A stretch of DNA of 10,962 nucleotides from CAZXCQ01 sp964639275 (GTDB taxonomy: Bacteria > Desulfobacterota > DSM-4660 > Desulfatiglandales > Desulfatiglandaceae). This document shows positions 1 to 7,471 of the stretch, in pieces. The stretch lies in contig CAZXCQ010000209.1 of the NCBI GenBank assembly GCA_964639275.1, positions 1 through 10,962 of the forward strand. Reading direction: 5' to 3'. Under the pieces are notes generated by a model. That model saw only the letters and a program-made list of their open reading frames with translations, was not told the DNA's origin and made no database searches. A program made the position numbers and the translations under genes. Position 1 is the stretch's first letter; each line of letters opens with the position of its first letter.

Positions 1-66
1 CCTGAACACGCTTTGAGTGAGAAATATGTCACCGAATTTATGAGACGAAGCACTAAGCCTGTGTGA
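1..66 (+). CDS. Possible 3' end of a gene entering from the left edge
   Basis: Frame 1 is open from the first base for 21 codons and ends at a TGA at 64-66. The translation ends in EKYVTEFMRRSTKPV, which has a protein-like composition. The other two plus frames close within a few codons. If real, it would be the C-terminus of a gene convergent with the minus-strand operon, which ends at 187. The stretch is short enough to be open by chance, the product is not recognisable, and the opposite strand is also open here. Treat it as a hint only. Confidence 0.2.
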   Translation, partial: PEHALSEKYVTEFMRRSTKPV

Positions 67-131
67 TGCTCTGACTGACAGCGATGACGGGTGCGGCATG
101 GGCAAAGAGACGTTCGGGCATTTTGTGGGCC

Positions 132-156
132 GTTCTTCACCAAAACCGTGAAGAAC
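132..156 (-). terminator. Hairpin downstream of the tartrate dehydrogenase-like gene, possible operon terminator
   Basis: A perfect 9-bp inverted repeat is seen: GTTCTTCAC at 132-140 and GTGAAGAAC at 148-156, with a 7-nt loop. It lies about 30 nt beyond the stop codon of the last minus-strand gene, where an operon terminator is expected. Neither side is followed by a clear U-run, so it is not a canonical intrinsic terminator. It could instead protect the 3' end of the mRNA. Confidence 0.35.
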
Positions 157-186
157 CGGGAAAGATCGTCGCCGTGGGTTGTATGG

Positions 187-1245
187 CTAAACAGCCTCGG
201 CAATGGCTTTGCCCAGTTCCACAGTCGATGCCTTACCGCCCATGTCAGGGGTCCGGAGGGCGGGGTCTTCGAGTACCGTCTCGATGGCCCGCTCCACGGT
301 GGCCGCGGCCTCCGGGTGACCCAGATGGTCGAGCATCATGCCGCCTGACCAGACCTGGGCGATCGGGTTGGCAATCCCCTTCCCGGCGATATCGGGTGCC
401 GATCCATGGACCGGCTCGAACATCGACGGATATTCCCGGGTCGGGTTGATGTTGGCCGACGGCGCAATCCCGATGGTCCCTGCAACAGCCGGTCCCAGAT
501 CCGAGAGAATATCACCAAAGAGGTTGCTTCCCACCACCACGTCAAACCAGTCGGGATGAAGGACGAAATTGGCGGTCAATATATCAATGTGGTACTGGTC
601 GGTCCGGATATCGGGATATTGGGTGGCCATTGCGGCAAAGCGTTCATCCCAGTAAGGCATGGTGTGTATAATGCCATTTGACTTGGTGGCCGAGGTGAGA
701 TGCCTGGCCTCACGACTCCGGGCCAGTTCAAAGGCAAAACGCAGGACCCGGTCCACCCCCTTGAGGGTGAATACGGATTCCTGCACCACCGTCTCAGCGT
801 CGGTTCCCGAATAGAGACGTCCACCGATCTCGGAATACTCGCCCTCGTTGTTTTCCCGCACCACAATAAAATCGATGTCTGCCGGCCCGCGATCCCGCAG
901 GGGTGAGACCATCCCTTTTAGCATCCGGACGGGGCGAAGGTTGATATATTGCTGCATCTGTCTGCGGATGGGTAATAACAGTCCCCACAGCGAGATGTGA
1001 TCGGACACGCTTGGAAACCCTATGGCGCCAAGAAAAATGGCGTCGTACTTGCGGAGTTGCTCGATCCCATCCGGGGGCATCATGGCCCCCGTATGAATAT
1101 AGGTCTCACAGCTCCACGGGAACGTGTCCCACTTGAAGGTTATATCGTGTCTTTGCCCGACAGCTTCGAGCACCCGTATCCCCTCGGGCACCACTTCCTT
1201 TCCGATGCCATCCCCGGGGATCACGGCGATCCGGTAATTTGCCAT
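187..1245 (-). CDS. ttuC: Tartrate dehydrogenase / D-malate dehydrogenase family enzyme
   Basis: A 352-residue NAD-dependent beta-decarboxylating dehydrogenase of the isocitrate/isopropylmalate superfamily, full length for the family. The segment SDHISLWGLLLPIR (81-94) and the block ATKSNG (186-191) are typical of the tartrate dehydrogenase/D-malate dehydrogenase branch, not of LeuB. Expected catalytic residues are present: Y137 in GEYSE and K188, with metal ligands D221, D245 and D249 (in SNLFGDILSD). FEPVHGSAPDI (277-287) is the NAD-binding motif. Known members oxidise tartrate, meso-tartrate or D-malate, with or without decarboxylation. The start is supported by GGAG about 7-9 nt upstream. 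It is the last gene of the minus-strand arm, 129 nt after the SDR gene, which fits use of C4 hydroxy acids. Which substrate it takes cannot be read from the sequence. Confidence 0.88.
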   Translation of the reverse strand: MANYRIAVIPGDGIGKEVVPEGIRVLEAVGQRHDITFKWDTFPWSCETYIHTGAMMPPDGIEQLRKYDAIFLGAIGFPSVSDHISLWGLLLPIRRQMQQYINLRPVRMLKGMVSPLRDRGPADIDFIVVRENNEGEYSEIGGRLYSGTDAETVVQESVFTLKGVDRVLRFAFELARSREARHLTSATKSNGIIHTMPYWDERFAAMATQYPDIRTDQYHIDILTANFVLHPDWFDVVVGSNLFGDILSDLGPAVAGTIGIAPSANINPTREYPSMFEPVHGSAPDIAGKGIANPIAQVWSGGMMLDHLGHPEAAATVERAIETVLEDPALRTPDMGGKASTVELGKAIAEAV

Positions 1246-1288
1246 ACCTTGTCTCCATCACTAGCCGTCTATGTTGACTAAGTAATAG

Positions 1289-1337
1289 TTCACCGCCCAC
1301 TCGCTGCGCTCGTTCGAGACGCAAAGGACGCGGAGAT
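1289..1337. repeat. Degenerate intergenic repeat between SDR and tartrate dehydrogenase-like genes
   Basis: The 129-nt spacer contains TTCACCGC at 1289-1296, a GC-rich insert around the palindrome CTCGTTCGAG (1309-1318), and then GAGACGCAAAGGACGCGGAG (1316-1335). From memory, the outer parts resemble a dispersed repeat of the form TTCACCGCAGAGACGCAAAG common in delta-proteobacterial genomes, here with extra sequence between its halves. Only one copy lies in the window, so repeat status is inferred. Confidence 0.3.
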
Positions 1338-1374
1338 GAGCAGAAAAGGGAAAGGTCCTTCACTGCGGGCTTGG

Positions 1375-2145
1375 CTAGATCATTATGGAAAATCCGCCAT
1401 CCACGGGCAGGGCCACCCCCGTCACAAAGTCCGACAGACGGCTTGCCAGGAAGACGGCAGGCCCTGCCAGGTCTTCTGGCTCACCCCAGCGGCCGGTCGG
1501 GGTCCGGTCCAGTACACGCTCGTTTAGCCCGGGCAGGTCTTTTCGCGCCTGTTTTGTCAGATCGGTGTTGATCCATCCCGGCAGGATTGCGTTGACCTGG
1601 ATGTTATCCGGTGCCCAGGCCGTTGCCAGACTCCGGGTCAGCTGGACGATCCCCCCCTTGCTCGTCCCATAGGGCGCAAGCTTCGCCCCCCCAAAGATGG
1701 AGGTCATTGAGCCGATGTTGATGATCTTGCCGCCACCTGCCGCCTTCATGGCGGGGTAGACCGCCTGGGAACAGAGAAACGCGCTCCGGAGGTTGGTCTC
1801 GATGACCTCATCCCATTCGGATGAGAGGTAATCCTGCGGCATCTTTCGGATGTTCATGCCGGCATTATTTACCAGGATATCGACCCTTCCAAACGTATCT
1901 GAGGCCCTGGCCACCATCTGCCGGATCTCACCTTGTTGCCGGATGTCCACCTGTAATCCCAGCACCCTCACGCCAAATGATTCCTTGATCTCGGAGGCGG
2001 CCTTTTCCGTCTTGGCCTGGTTTCGGGCCGCAATGACGATATCGGCCCCTGCTGCTGCAAACCCTGTAGCGATCCCCTTGCCGATGCCCCCGTTGCCACC
2101 GGTGACGATGGCGACCCTGTCCTGCAAGTCAAATGTCTTTCCCAT
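1375..2145 (-). CDS. Short-chain dehydrogenase/reductase (gluconate 5-dehydrogenase / KduD-like)
   Basis: A 256-residue classical SDR that should oxidise or reduce a secondary alcohol on a polyol or sugar acid with NAD(P). The Rossmann motif TGGNGGIG is at 15-22, NNAG at 93-96, and the catalytic set N118, S146, Y159 and K163 (YGTSK) is complete. PGWINTDLT (189-197) and VTGVALPVDGG (241-251) are the usual C-terminal SDR signatures. The start MGKTFDLQDR is chosen at 2145 because AGGAGG lies about 9 nt upstream. The frame stays open 31 codons further, but that extension runs through an intergenic hairpin repeat. Overall it resembles gluconate 5-dehydrogenase and 2-deoxy-gluconate 3-dehydrogenase relatives. 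A role in interconverting the sugar acid with its keto form is inferred from the neighbours. Confidence 0.85.
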   Translation of the reverse strand: MGKTFDLQDRVAIVTGGNGGIGKGIATGFAAAGADIVIAARNQAKTEKAASEIKESFGVRVLGLQVDIRQQGEIRQMVARASDTFGRVDILVNNAGMNIRKMPQDYLSSEWDEVIETNLRSAFLCSQAVYPAMKAAGGGKIINIGSMTSIFGGAKLAPYGTSKGGIVQLTRSLATAWAPDNIQVNAILPGWINTDLTKQARKDLPGLNERVLDRTPTGRWGEPEDLAGPAVFLASRLSDFVTGVALPVDGGFSIMI

Positions 2146-2201
2146 GGGTAATATTTCCTCCTGATTCTGCAAAAAGTAGAGTTGATTATCTCGTAAAAAG
2201 C

Positions 2202-2281
2202 CGTCACCCCGTTGAAAAACGGGGTCCAGGGATTTCATAAGTGCTTGAGTGTACTGGATTCCGGCCTTCGCCGGAATGACG
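2202..2281. repeat. BIME/REP-like paired-hairpin element
   Basis: Two perfect 8-bp hairpins face each other. The first is ACCCCGTT-GAAA-AACGGGGT (2206-2225), the second ATTCCGGC-CTTC-GCCGGAAT (2258-2277). They are framed symmetrically: CGTC at the left end and GACG at the right, with CCAG and CTGG on the inner sides. The layout is that of an inverted pair of REP-like units. The unit form, GTCATTCC...GGAATCCAG, matches from memory a very widespread proteobacterial intergenic repeat. It sits in the 201-nt spacer between the HIBADH-family and SDR genes and could affect mRNA processing there. Confidence 0.7.
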
Positions 2282-2346
2282 TAAAGAGGGCATTTTTAAC
2301 TTCCTACCGTGCCATCAAAGTTGGGCTTCCGATTTTATTCCATTTC

Positions 2347-3225
2347 TCATACTTCGGCCGAGAGCCGCTCCAGGAAAAGGACCAGGGCCGAGTGGTCCAG
2401 CTCTCCTTTGCCCATAGCCAGTAGGGCATCCATCGATTGGGCCACCTGCGCCGTTGTGAAGAGCGGAAGCGAGACCTCCCTTGCGGTCTCCAGTGCGATC
2501 CCCAGGTCCTTTCGGTGGAGCTTGAGTTTAAAGCCGGGCTGGAAGTTACGTTCGAGGAGCCGTTTGCCGTGGAGATCGAGGATGCGGCTCTGGGCAAAGC
2601 CCCCCAACAAGGCCTCCCTGACCTTCCCTGCATCAACGCCCGCCTTCTTGGCCAGGGTCATGGCCTCGGACACGGCCTGGATCGTCAAGGCCACCACAAT
2701 CTGATTGCAGGCCTTGGTGACCTGACCGGCCCCGGTGCCTCCCATGTGAACGATATTCTTCCCCATCACCTCGAAGAGCGGAAGCGCCCTTTTAAAGGCC
2801 TCCCCGGTTCCACCCACCATGATGGAGAGGGTGCCCTCTTTTGCCCCCACCTCTCCACCCGAGACAGGGGCGTCGAGGGATTCCACCCCCTTTTCTTTGA
2901 GGATATTGTAGATCTTTCGGGTGGTGGCGGGTGCAATGGTGGACATGTCCACAAACAGCATCCCGTCTCGTACCCCCTCAGCGACCCCCCCCGGGCCTGT
3001 GACGACCTGGTCCACATCGGGGGAGTCCGGGAGCATGGTAATGACGATGTCACTTTGCTCTGCCACCGCTTTGGGAGATGAGGCTGCCGTAGCCCCTTCG
3101 CTGGCAAGTTCCTTGACCGCCCCCTGGCTGCGATTGTGGACTGTAACAGGATAGCCGGCCTTTATGAGATTACGCGCCATGGGCTTGCCCATGATACCGA
3201 GACCAATAAATCCGATTTTCTCCAT
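2347..3225 (-). CDS. 3-hydroxyisobutyrate / tartronate-semialdehyde / L-threonate dehydrogenase family protein
   Basis: A 292-residue beta-hydroxyacid dehydrogenase. The N-terminal Rossmann domain starts with GFIGLGIMGKPMARNL (5-20). The substrate-binding motif DAPVSGG is at 118-124, the catalytic lysine K171 lies in GAGQVTKACNQ with N174 following, and KD at 239-240 is the conserved C-terminal pair. The family includes 3-hydroxyisobutyrate dehydrogenase, GarR tartronate-semialdehyde reductase and LtnD, which oxidises C2 of L-threonate. The start at 3225 (MEKIGFIG) is chosen because AGGAGGAG precedes it by a few bases; the frame extends 15 codons upstream without a better start. Next to a DUF1537 kinase and PdxA2, an LtnD- or GarR-like role is most likely, but motifs alone do not separate these. 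It is 163 nt downstream of pdxA2. Confidence 0.88.
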   Translation of the reverse strand: MEKIGFIGLGIMGKPMARNLIKAGYPVTVHNRSQGAVKELASEGATAASSPKAVAEQSDIVITMLPDSPDVDQVVTGPGGVAEGVRDGMLFVDMSTIAPATTRKIYNILKEKGVESLDAPVSGGEVGAKEGTLSIMVGGTGEAFKRALPLFEVMGKNIVHMGGTGAGQVTKACNQIVVALTIQAVSEAMTLAKKAGVDAGKVREALLGGFAQSRILDLHGKRLLERNFQPGFKLKLHRKDLGIALETAREVSLPLFTTAQVAQSMDALLAMGKGELDHSALVLFLERLSAEV

Positions 3226-3288
3226 AGTCTCCTCCTCAGTCAAAGAGTGAAAGTTGTTTTGTTGTAACACTTTGGCCCTTTGAAAGCC

Positions 3289-3319
3289 GGGGAATGGGAG
3301 TTCCGCACCCCCATTCCCC
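3289..3319 (-). terminator. Strong intercistronic hairpin after pdxA2
   Basis: A perfect 10-bp inverted repeat, GGGGAATGGG (3289-3298) and CCCATTCCCC (3310-3319), with an 11-nt loop, lies in the 163-nt gap between pdxA2 and the HIBADH-family gene. No U-run follows on the minus strand, so full termination is doubtful. Partial termination, RNA processing or 3'-end protection of the upstream four-gene message are all possible. Confidence 0.4.
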
Positions 3320-3388
3320 TGTCCAAGTACAAGTTTTGAAAGTTGCTAAATTGATACGGGTAACGAGGTAGTGTAAACCAAACGCCCA

Positions 3389-4429
3389 TCATTGCTGGGG
3401 GCCTCTTGAGAGAAGCGCAGCAAGCCGGATGGCCTCAATCATCGATTGCGGATTTGCCCTCCCTTCGCCAGCCTTGCCAAAGGCGGTTCCATGATCTACC
3501 GACGTCCTCACAATGGGGAGTCCCAGGGTAATATTGACACCGGACATGGCGCCCCATTGACCGGTTTGTTCATCATACCGAAAACCAAGCAGTTTTATGG
3601 GGATGTGACCCTGATCATGATACATGACCACCACCGCATCATACATACCCCCTTTCATCTTGGGAAAAACCGTATCCGCCGGGATCGGGCCCTCAACCCC
3701 TTTTCCGGATCTCCTGGCGTGTTCCACTGCCGGCAGGATTTCCTCAATCTCTTCCCGGCCAAACATCCCCTCCTCTCCCGAGTGGGGATTGACGCCTGCA
3801 ACGGCGATCCTGGGGGCTGATATGCCGAATTTTTTTAAGGCATCATCGGTCAGGTCGATGACCCGGTAGATCCGATCCTTCTTGACCCGGTCACAGGCCT
3901 CCCGCAAACTGACGTGGGTGGAGACGTGGACCACGCGGAAGTCACCGTGCACCAGCATCATGGCGTAGTCGCGGGTCTGGGTCAAATGGGCGTATATCTC
4001 CGTGTGCCCGGCAAAATGATGACCCGCGGCGTTGATGGCCGCCTTGTTGATCGGGCCTGTTACCGTGCCATCGATTTCCCTCTCCAAGGCCAGTTGGATG
4101 ACCCGCGTCACATACTCGAAGGAGGCCTGGCCCTGTTCAGGTCTGATTTCCTTGTATTGCAATCGACCCATATCCATATTGGCCATATCGAGGATATCCA
4201 TGGTGCCCGGGGTGAAGAGGGCGTCTCGAGGGTTTGAGACCCGATTGAGGGTCAAGGGCAGTCCCGTGAATCGGATAACGTCTTCCATGAGACGGGCATC
4301 GGAAACAACCAAAGGCCGGCAGATCGCATAGAGATCACTCTGATTGAGTGCCTTGGCCGTTATTTCCGGCCCGATGCCCCCCGGGTCACCCACCGATATC
4401 CCCAGAATAGGTCGGGTGTCAACCTTCAT
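3389..4429 (-). CDS. pdxA2: PdxA2-type 4-phospho-D-threonate/erythronate 3-dehydrogenase
   Basis: A 346-residue member of the PdxA family. It has GDPGGIGPE (14-22), GHTE (141-144), and the three metal-ligand histidines expected from E. coli PdxA: H172 in STHVSL, H216 in GVNPHSGEEG and H271 in MYHDQGH. TSVDHGTAF (309-317) closes the active site. PdxA makes a pyridoxal precursor from 4-phosphohydroxy-L-threonine. The PdxA2 branch oxidises C3 of 4-phospho-D-threonate or -D-erythronate and decarboxylates it to DHAP. The PdxA2 assignment rests on context: the gene begins 11 nt after the DUF1537 kinase, the known partner, and no vitamin B6 gene is near. GGGGAG supports the start. Stereospecificity cannot be read from the sequence. 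Confidence 0.88.
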   Translation of the reverse strand: MKVDTRPILGISVGDPGGIGPEITAKALNQSDLYAICRPLVVSDARLMEDVIRFTGLPLTLNRVSNPRDALFTPGTMDILDMANMDMGRLQYKEIRPEQGQASFEYVTRVIQLALEREIDGTVTGPINKAAINAAGHHFAGHTEIYAHLTQTRDYAMMLVHGDFRVVHVSTHVSLREACDRVKKDRIYRVIDLTDDALKKFGISAPRIAVAGVNPHSGEEGMFGREEIEEILPAVEHARRSGKGVEGPIPADTVFPKMKGGMYDAVVVMYHDQGHIPIKLLGFRYDEQTGQWGAMSGVNITLGLPIVRTSVDHGTAFGKAGEGRANPQSMIEAIRLAALLSRGPQQ

Positions 4430-4440
4430 CTTACTCCCCT

Positions 4441-5733
4441 TTATCCCCGGTCCCGCCAGTATTCATGGAGGGTGACGAGTGCGTCTTCCTTGCCAAAGCC
4501 CCCCGCCTTTGTAACGACCGGAAGGCCATCCATGGACCCACCCATGATGGTGCCTCGTACCATACCGGGGACGATTTCCTCAAATAGCCGGACACCTTTG
4601 GCCCCCAGGATTTCCAATACGGCATTGGCCGTGTCTCCTCCTGTAAGGAAGAGGTGTGCCGATCTTATACCCTCTAATACCTTGGCAACAAAAATAGCAA
4701 GGCCCTTTACCAATTCATCCGAAGACCCAACTCCGGTCTTTTTGCGGTTCCCTGCCGTATCTTCACCTGAGTCACCAATTCTGACAACCAGGTGGCCTTC
4801 ACGCAGGGCCGAATCGGCGTGGCCAGCCAAGGAAATGAGTTCTCCCCGTCGGTCCGGGTCTCCCAGGAGACCTGGCGAAAGTGTCGTTAGCTTATAGGGG
4901 TAGGCCTTGACCAGGCCCGAGATCTGGAGCCCTGTTTGGCCGGAGGCGGTCCCGCAGATCATCAGATGGTTTCCTTTTGGCGAATCCCCGGGTCTATCAC
5001 GCTTGACAAACGGTCTTTCGGGAAAGTGTCTGCCAAGACTTCCGGCAAGTCCTGCCGAGCCGACCATCAGTATCTTCTTTGGAGAGCAAAGGGCGTGCGA
5101 GACGATCCTGTCCAGATGGGCCCTCGATGTGGCGTCAAAGACCAGATGCCGTACCCCCGAGCCGACCTTTCGGTCGATCTCCCGACCAAGCTCATCTTCA
5201 ATACCTTCCAAAAACCGGACATCCACATAACCCACCCCATGGCGCGCCTGGGTCTTTACCACACGAGACAACCGGGACTCGGTCACGGGAGTGACCGGAT
5301 CCCTGGAGATCTCGGTGCGGTCAACCGGGGTCCCGTAAATGAGGTGGATGTCATGCAGGGTGGTACGTCCCATCTCGGGAAATGCCGGGGCGATATAACT
5401 CAGGTCGTACCCCATTTCCTCCATAATCACCTCCACCTCGGCACCCAGATTTCCCCTCAGACACGAATCGACCTTCTTATAGGTATAGGTCGGTTGAAGC
5501 GACACCAGCCGACGGGCCACATGGCCCAAACGCTCCCGGGCGGATTCAGCGCTTGCAGAACGGGTGTTGGTATACACCGCAATCGCCTGGACGTTGAGGT
5601 CAAGGGTCTCCACCGATCCGGAAGAGAACCGCTCATGAGAGATCAAGACTGTGCCGGAAAAATAGGGACAGAACTGAACCCCGGTGTCGGCAGCGCCGGT
5701 CAAATCGTCTGCGATAATAGCGATATCCAACAT
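4441..5733 (-). CDS. Four-carbon acid sugar kinase (DUF1537; DtnK/OtnK family)
   Basis: A 430-residue two-domain kinase. The N-terminal substrate-binding domain (roughly 1-235) opens with ADDLTGAADTG (8-18) and carries KKVDSCLRGN (86-95) and GSAGLAGSLG (225-234). The C-terminal nucleotide-binding domain (roughly 255-425) carries TGGDTANAVL (364-373), GTIMGG (394-399) and KAGGFG (409-414). Family members phosphorylate O4 of D-threonate, D-erythronate or 3-oxo-tetronates. The gene starts 5 nt after the IlvD-like stop with only a weak ribosome-binding site, so translational coupling is likely, and it ends 11 nt before pdxA2. Kinase plus PdxA2 without OtnC/OtnI points to the D-threonate/D-erythronate type route ending in DHAP. 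Exact substrate unknown. Confidence 0.9.
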   Translation of the reverse strand: MLDIAIIADDLTGAADTGVQFCPYFSGTVLISHERFSSGSVETLDLNVQAIAVYTNTRSASAESARERLGHVARRLVSLQPTYTYKKVDSCLRGNLGAEVEVIMEEMGYDLSYIAPAFPEMGRTTLHDIHLIYGTPVDRTEISRDPVTPVTESRLSRVVKTQARHGVGYVDVRFLEGIEDELGREIDRKVGSGVRHLVFDATSRAHLDRIVSHALCSPKKILMVGSAGLAGSLGRHFPERPFVKRDRPGDSPKGNHLMICGTASGQTGLQISGLVKAYPYKLTTLSPGLLGDPDRRGELISLAGHADSALREGHLVVRIGDSGEDTAGNRKKTGVGSSDELVKGLAIFVAKVLEGIRSAHLFLTGGDTANAVLEILGAKGVRLFEEIVPGMVRGTIMGGSMDGLPVVTKAGGFGKEDALVTLHEYWRDRG

Positions 5734-5738
5734 GACAT

Positions 5739-7412
5739 CTAATCGAATTTATGTCTGATAATCGCTCCTTTGTCAGCCGATTCAGCCAGACGTGCGTAAA
5801 GCGCGAGGTAACCCTTCTTAAACTTGGGGGCAGGTCTTTGCCACCTGGAAAGACGACTCTTAATCTCCTTATCGGAGACATTGAGATGCAGGTTCCGGTT
5901 GGGAATGTCGATGGCGATCAGATCCCCATCCTCAACAATGGCAAGGCAACCCCCTTCGGCGGCCTCCGGTGAGATATGGCCGACAAAACACCCGTTGTTG
6001 GTCCCTGAGAAGCGGCCGTCTGTGACAAGTGCCGTCTTGAGGGCCAGGCCTTTTCCATAGAGGAGCTTCATGGCCTTATACATCTCGCGCATGCCCGGGC
6101 CGCCCTTTGGCCCTTCGTACCGGATCACAACAACTTCGCCCTCCTGGACCTCACCCTCCAGGATCGCGTGATTGGCCGCCTCCTCGGAGTCAAAACAGCG
6201 GGCCTTGCCTTCAAATCTGTGCATTTCGGGCACGATTGCCGCCGGCTTTGTGATTGCCGTATTGACGGCCAGGTTGCCCCTCAGGATGGCCACCCCCCCC
6301 TCCTTGCTCCAGGGGTCTGCCAGGGTCCTGATGATGTCCCTGTTGGGCGTCTTGGCATCGGCCACGTTCTCAGCAACGGTCCTGCCGGTGACTGTCAGGG
6401 CATCACCGTGGAGTTGTTCAAGGATCTCCTTCATGACCGCGGGCACACCGCCGGCGTCATGAAAATCGGGAACATTGGGTGCGGCCGCCGGGTTCATCTT
6501 GGCAATGTGCGGCGTGTTGCGACTCAGTTCCTCAAAGAGATCCATTGTGATCTCGCAGTCCGCCTCATAGCCTATGGCTGGAATGTGCAACGCCGCATTG
6601 GTGGACCCGCCGATTGCCGTATTGACACGAATTGCATTTTCAATCCCCTTCTGATTGATGATCTGGCGTGCGGTGATCCCCTCTTTGACCAGCGCCATGA
6701 TCTGACGGCCCGATTCCTGGGCCGAACGTAACCGCCCCGCATGGGTTGCCGGGATGGTGGAACTTCCCGGCAGGCAGAGTCCCATGGCCTCTGCCACGCA
6801 GCACATGGTGTTGGCGGTGCCCAGAAAAGAGCAGGAACCACACGTGGGTGCCGCGAGATCTTCTAGCCTCCGGTAGGTGGCCTCATCGATCTTCCCGCTC
6901 TTGAGCATCCCCAGCCCTTCGGTCATGGAGGTGAGGTCACTTGCGCGGCCGTCAAACTCACATCCTCCTTCCATGGGGCCGCCCACCACCACGATGGCCG
7001 GGATGTCGAGCCGGGCCGCTGCCATCAACATGCCCGGGACGATCTTGTCGCAGGAGGCGAGGAGCATAACGCCATCAAGACGATGCGCCTCAACCATCAT
7101 CTCAACGTCGTTGGCGATCAGGTCGCGGGTGGGTAGAATATAATGCATACCCTCATGCCCATTGGCAATGCCGTCGCATGCGGCAATGACACCGAACTCC
7201 ACAGGGGTCCCCCCGGCCTGCCGGATCCCTTGCTGGACATACTCGGAGACCAGTCTGAGGTTGTAGTGGCCGGGGACAACCCGATTCCATGTGTTGGCAA
7301 TACCGATAAGCGGCCGCTCCAGGTCATAATCACTGTACCCCATGGACTTATAAAGGGCACGGTTCATGGACCATTCGGGTCGCTCCAGAATATCCTTGCT
7401 GCGCCAGTGCAT
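5739..7412 (-). CDS. ilvD: IlvD/Edd-family dihydroxy-acid or sugar-acid dehydratase
   Basis: A 557-residue Fe-S dehydratase of full family length. Cluster ligands C121 (SCDKIVPGM) and C191 (PTCGSC) are present. At the position where [2Fe-2S] members carry a third cysteine the sequence is IANTWNRVVPGH (38-49), without cysteine, as in E. coli IlvD. VRYEGPKGGPGM-like IRYEGPKGGPGM (430-441) and TDGRFSG (464-470) form the active site, with S469 the expected catalytic serine. The family dehydrates 2,3-dihydroxy acids to 2-keto-3-deoxy acids: branched-chain precursors, gluconate, or pentonates. AAGGAGG just upstream sets the start. In this operon a sugar-acid substrate is more plausible than dihydroxy-isovalerate, since no other ilv gene is present. 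Biosynthetic IlvD remains possible. Confidence 0.85.
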   Translation of the reverse strand: MHWRSKDILERPEWSMNRALYKSMGYSDYDLERPLIGIANTWNRVVPGHYNLRLVSEYVQQGIRQAGGTPVEFGVIAACDGIANGHEGMHYILPTRDLIANDVEMMVEAHRLDGVMLLASCDKIVPGMLMAAARLDIPAIVVVGGPMEGGCEFDGRASDLTSMTEGLGMLKSGKIDEATYRRLEDLAAPTCGSCSFLGTANTMCCVAEAMGLCLPGSSTIPATHAGRLRSAQESGRQIMALVKEGITARQIINQKGIENAIRVNTAIGGSTNAALHIPAIGYEADCEITMDLFEELSRNTPHIAKMNPAAAPNVPDFHDAGGVPAVMKEILEQLHGDALTVTGRTVAENVADAKTPNRDIIRTLADPWSKEGGVAILRGNLAVNTAITKPAAIVPEMHRFEGKARCFDSEEAANHAILEGEVQEGEVVVIRYEGPKGGPGMREMYKAMKLLYGKGLALKTALVTDGRFSGTNNGCFVGHISPEAAEGGCLAIVEDGDLIAIDIPNRNLHLNVSDKEIKSRLSRWQRPAPKFKKGYLALYARLAESADKGAIIRHKFD

Positions 7413-7471
7413 GTGTCATCCTCCTTTTATGAAATGGTTCTTAGAGCCGCCCACGCGGGCACCGTTTGAGG

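Noticed and set aside
1300..1316. TCGCTGCGCTCGTTCG resembling the flank of a cloning-vector replication origin
   Set aside because: The match is short and the surrounding sequence is unlike a plasmid origin; similar strings are common in bacterial intergenic DNA.
2146..2238. 31-codon N-terminal extension of the SDR
   Set aside because: It is translated from the hairpin repeat, and the internal ATG at 2145 has an AGGAGG site and matches the normal SDR N-terminus.
3389..4429. PdxA as a vitamin B6 biosynthesis gene
   Set aside because: No pdxJ or other B6 gene is present and it abuts a DUF1537 kinase, the known partner of PdxA2; kept as a minor alternative.
4936..5742. 268-codon open frame on the plus strand opposite the kinase gene
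   Set aside because: Antisense shadow of the DUF1537 gene; composition is not protein-like and there is no ribosome-binding site of note.
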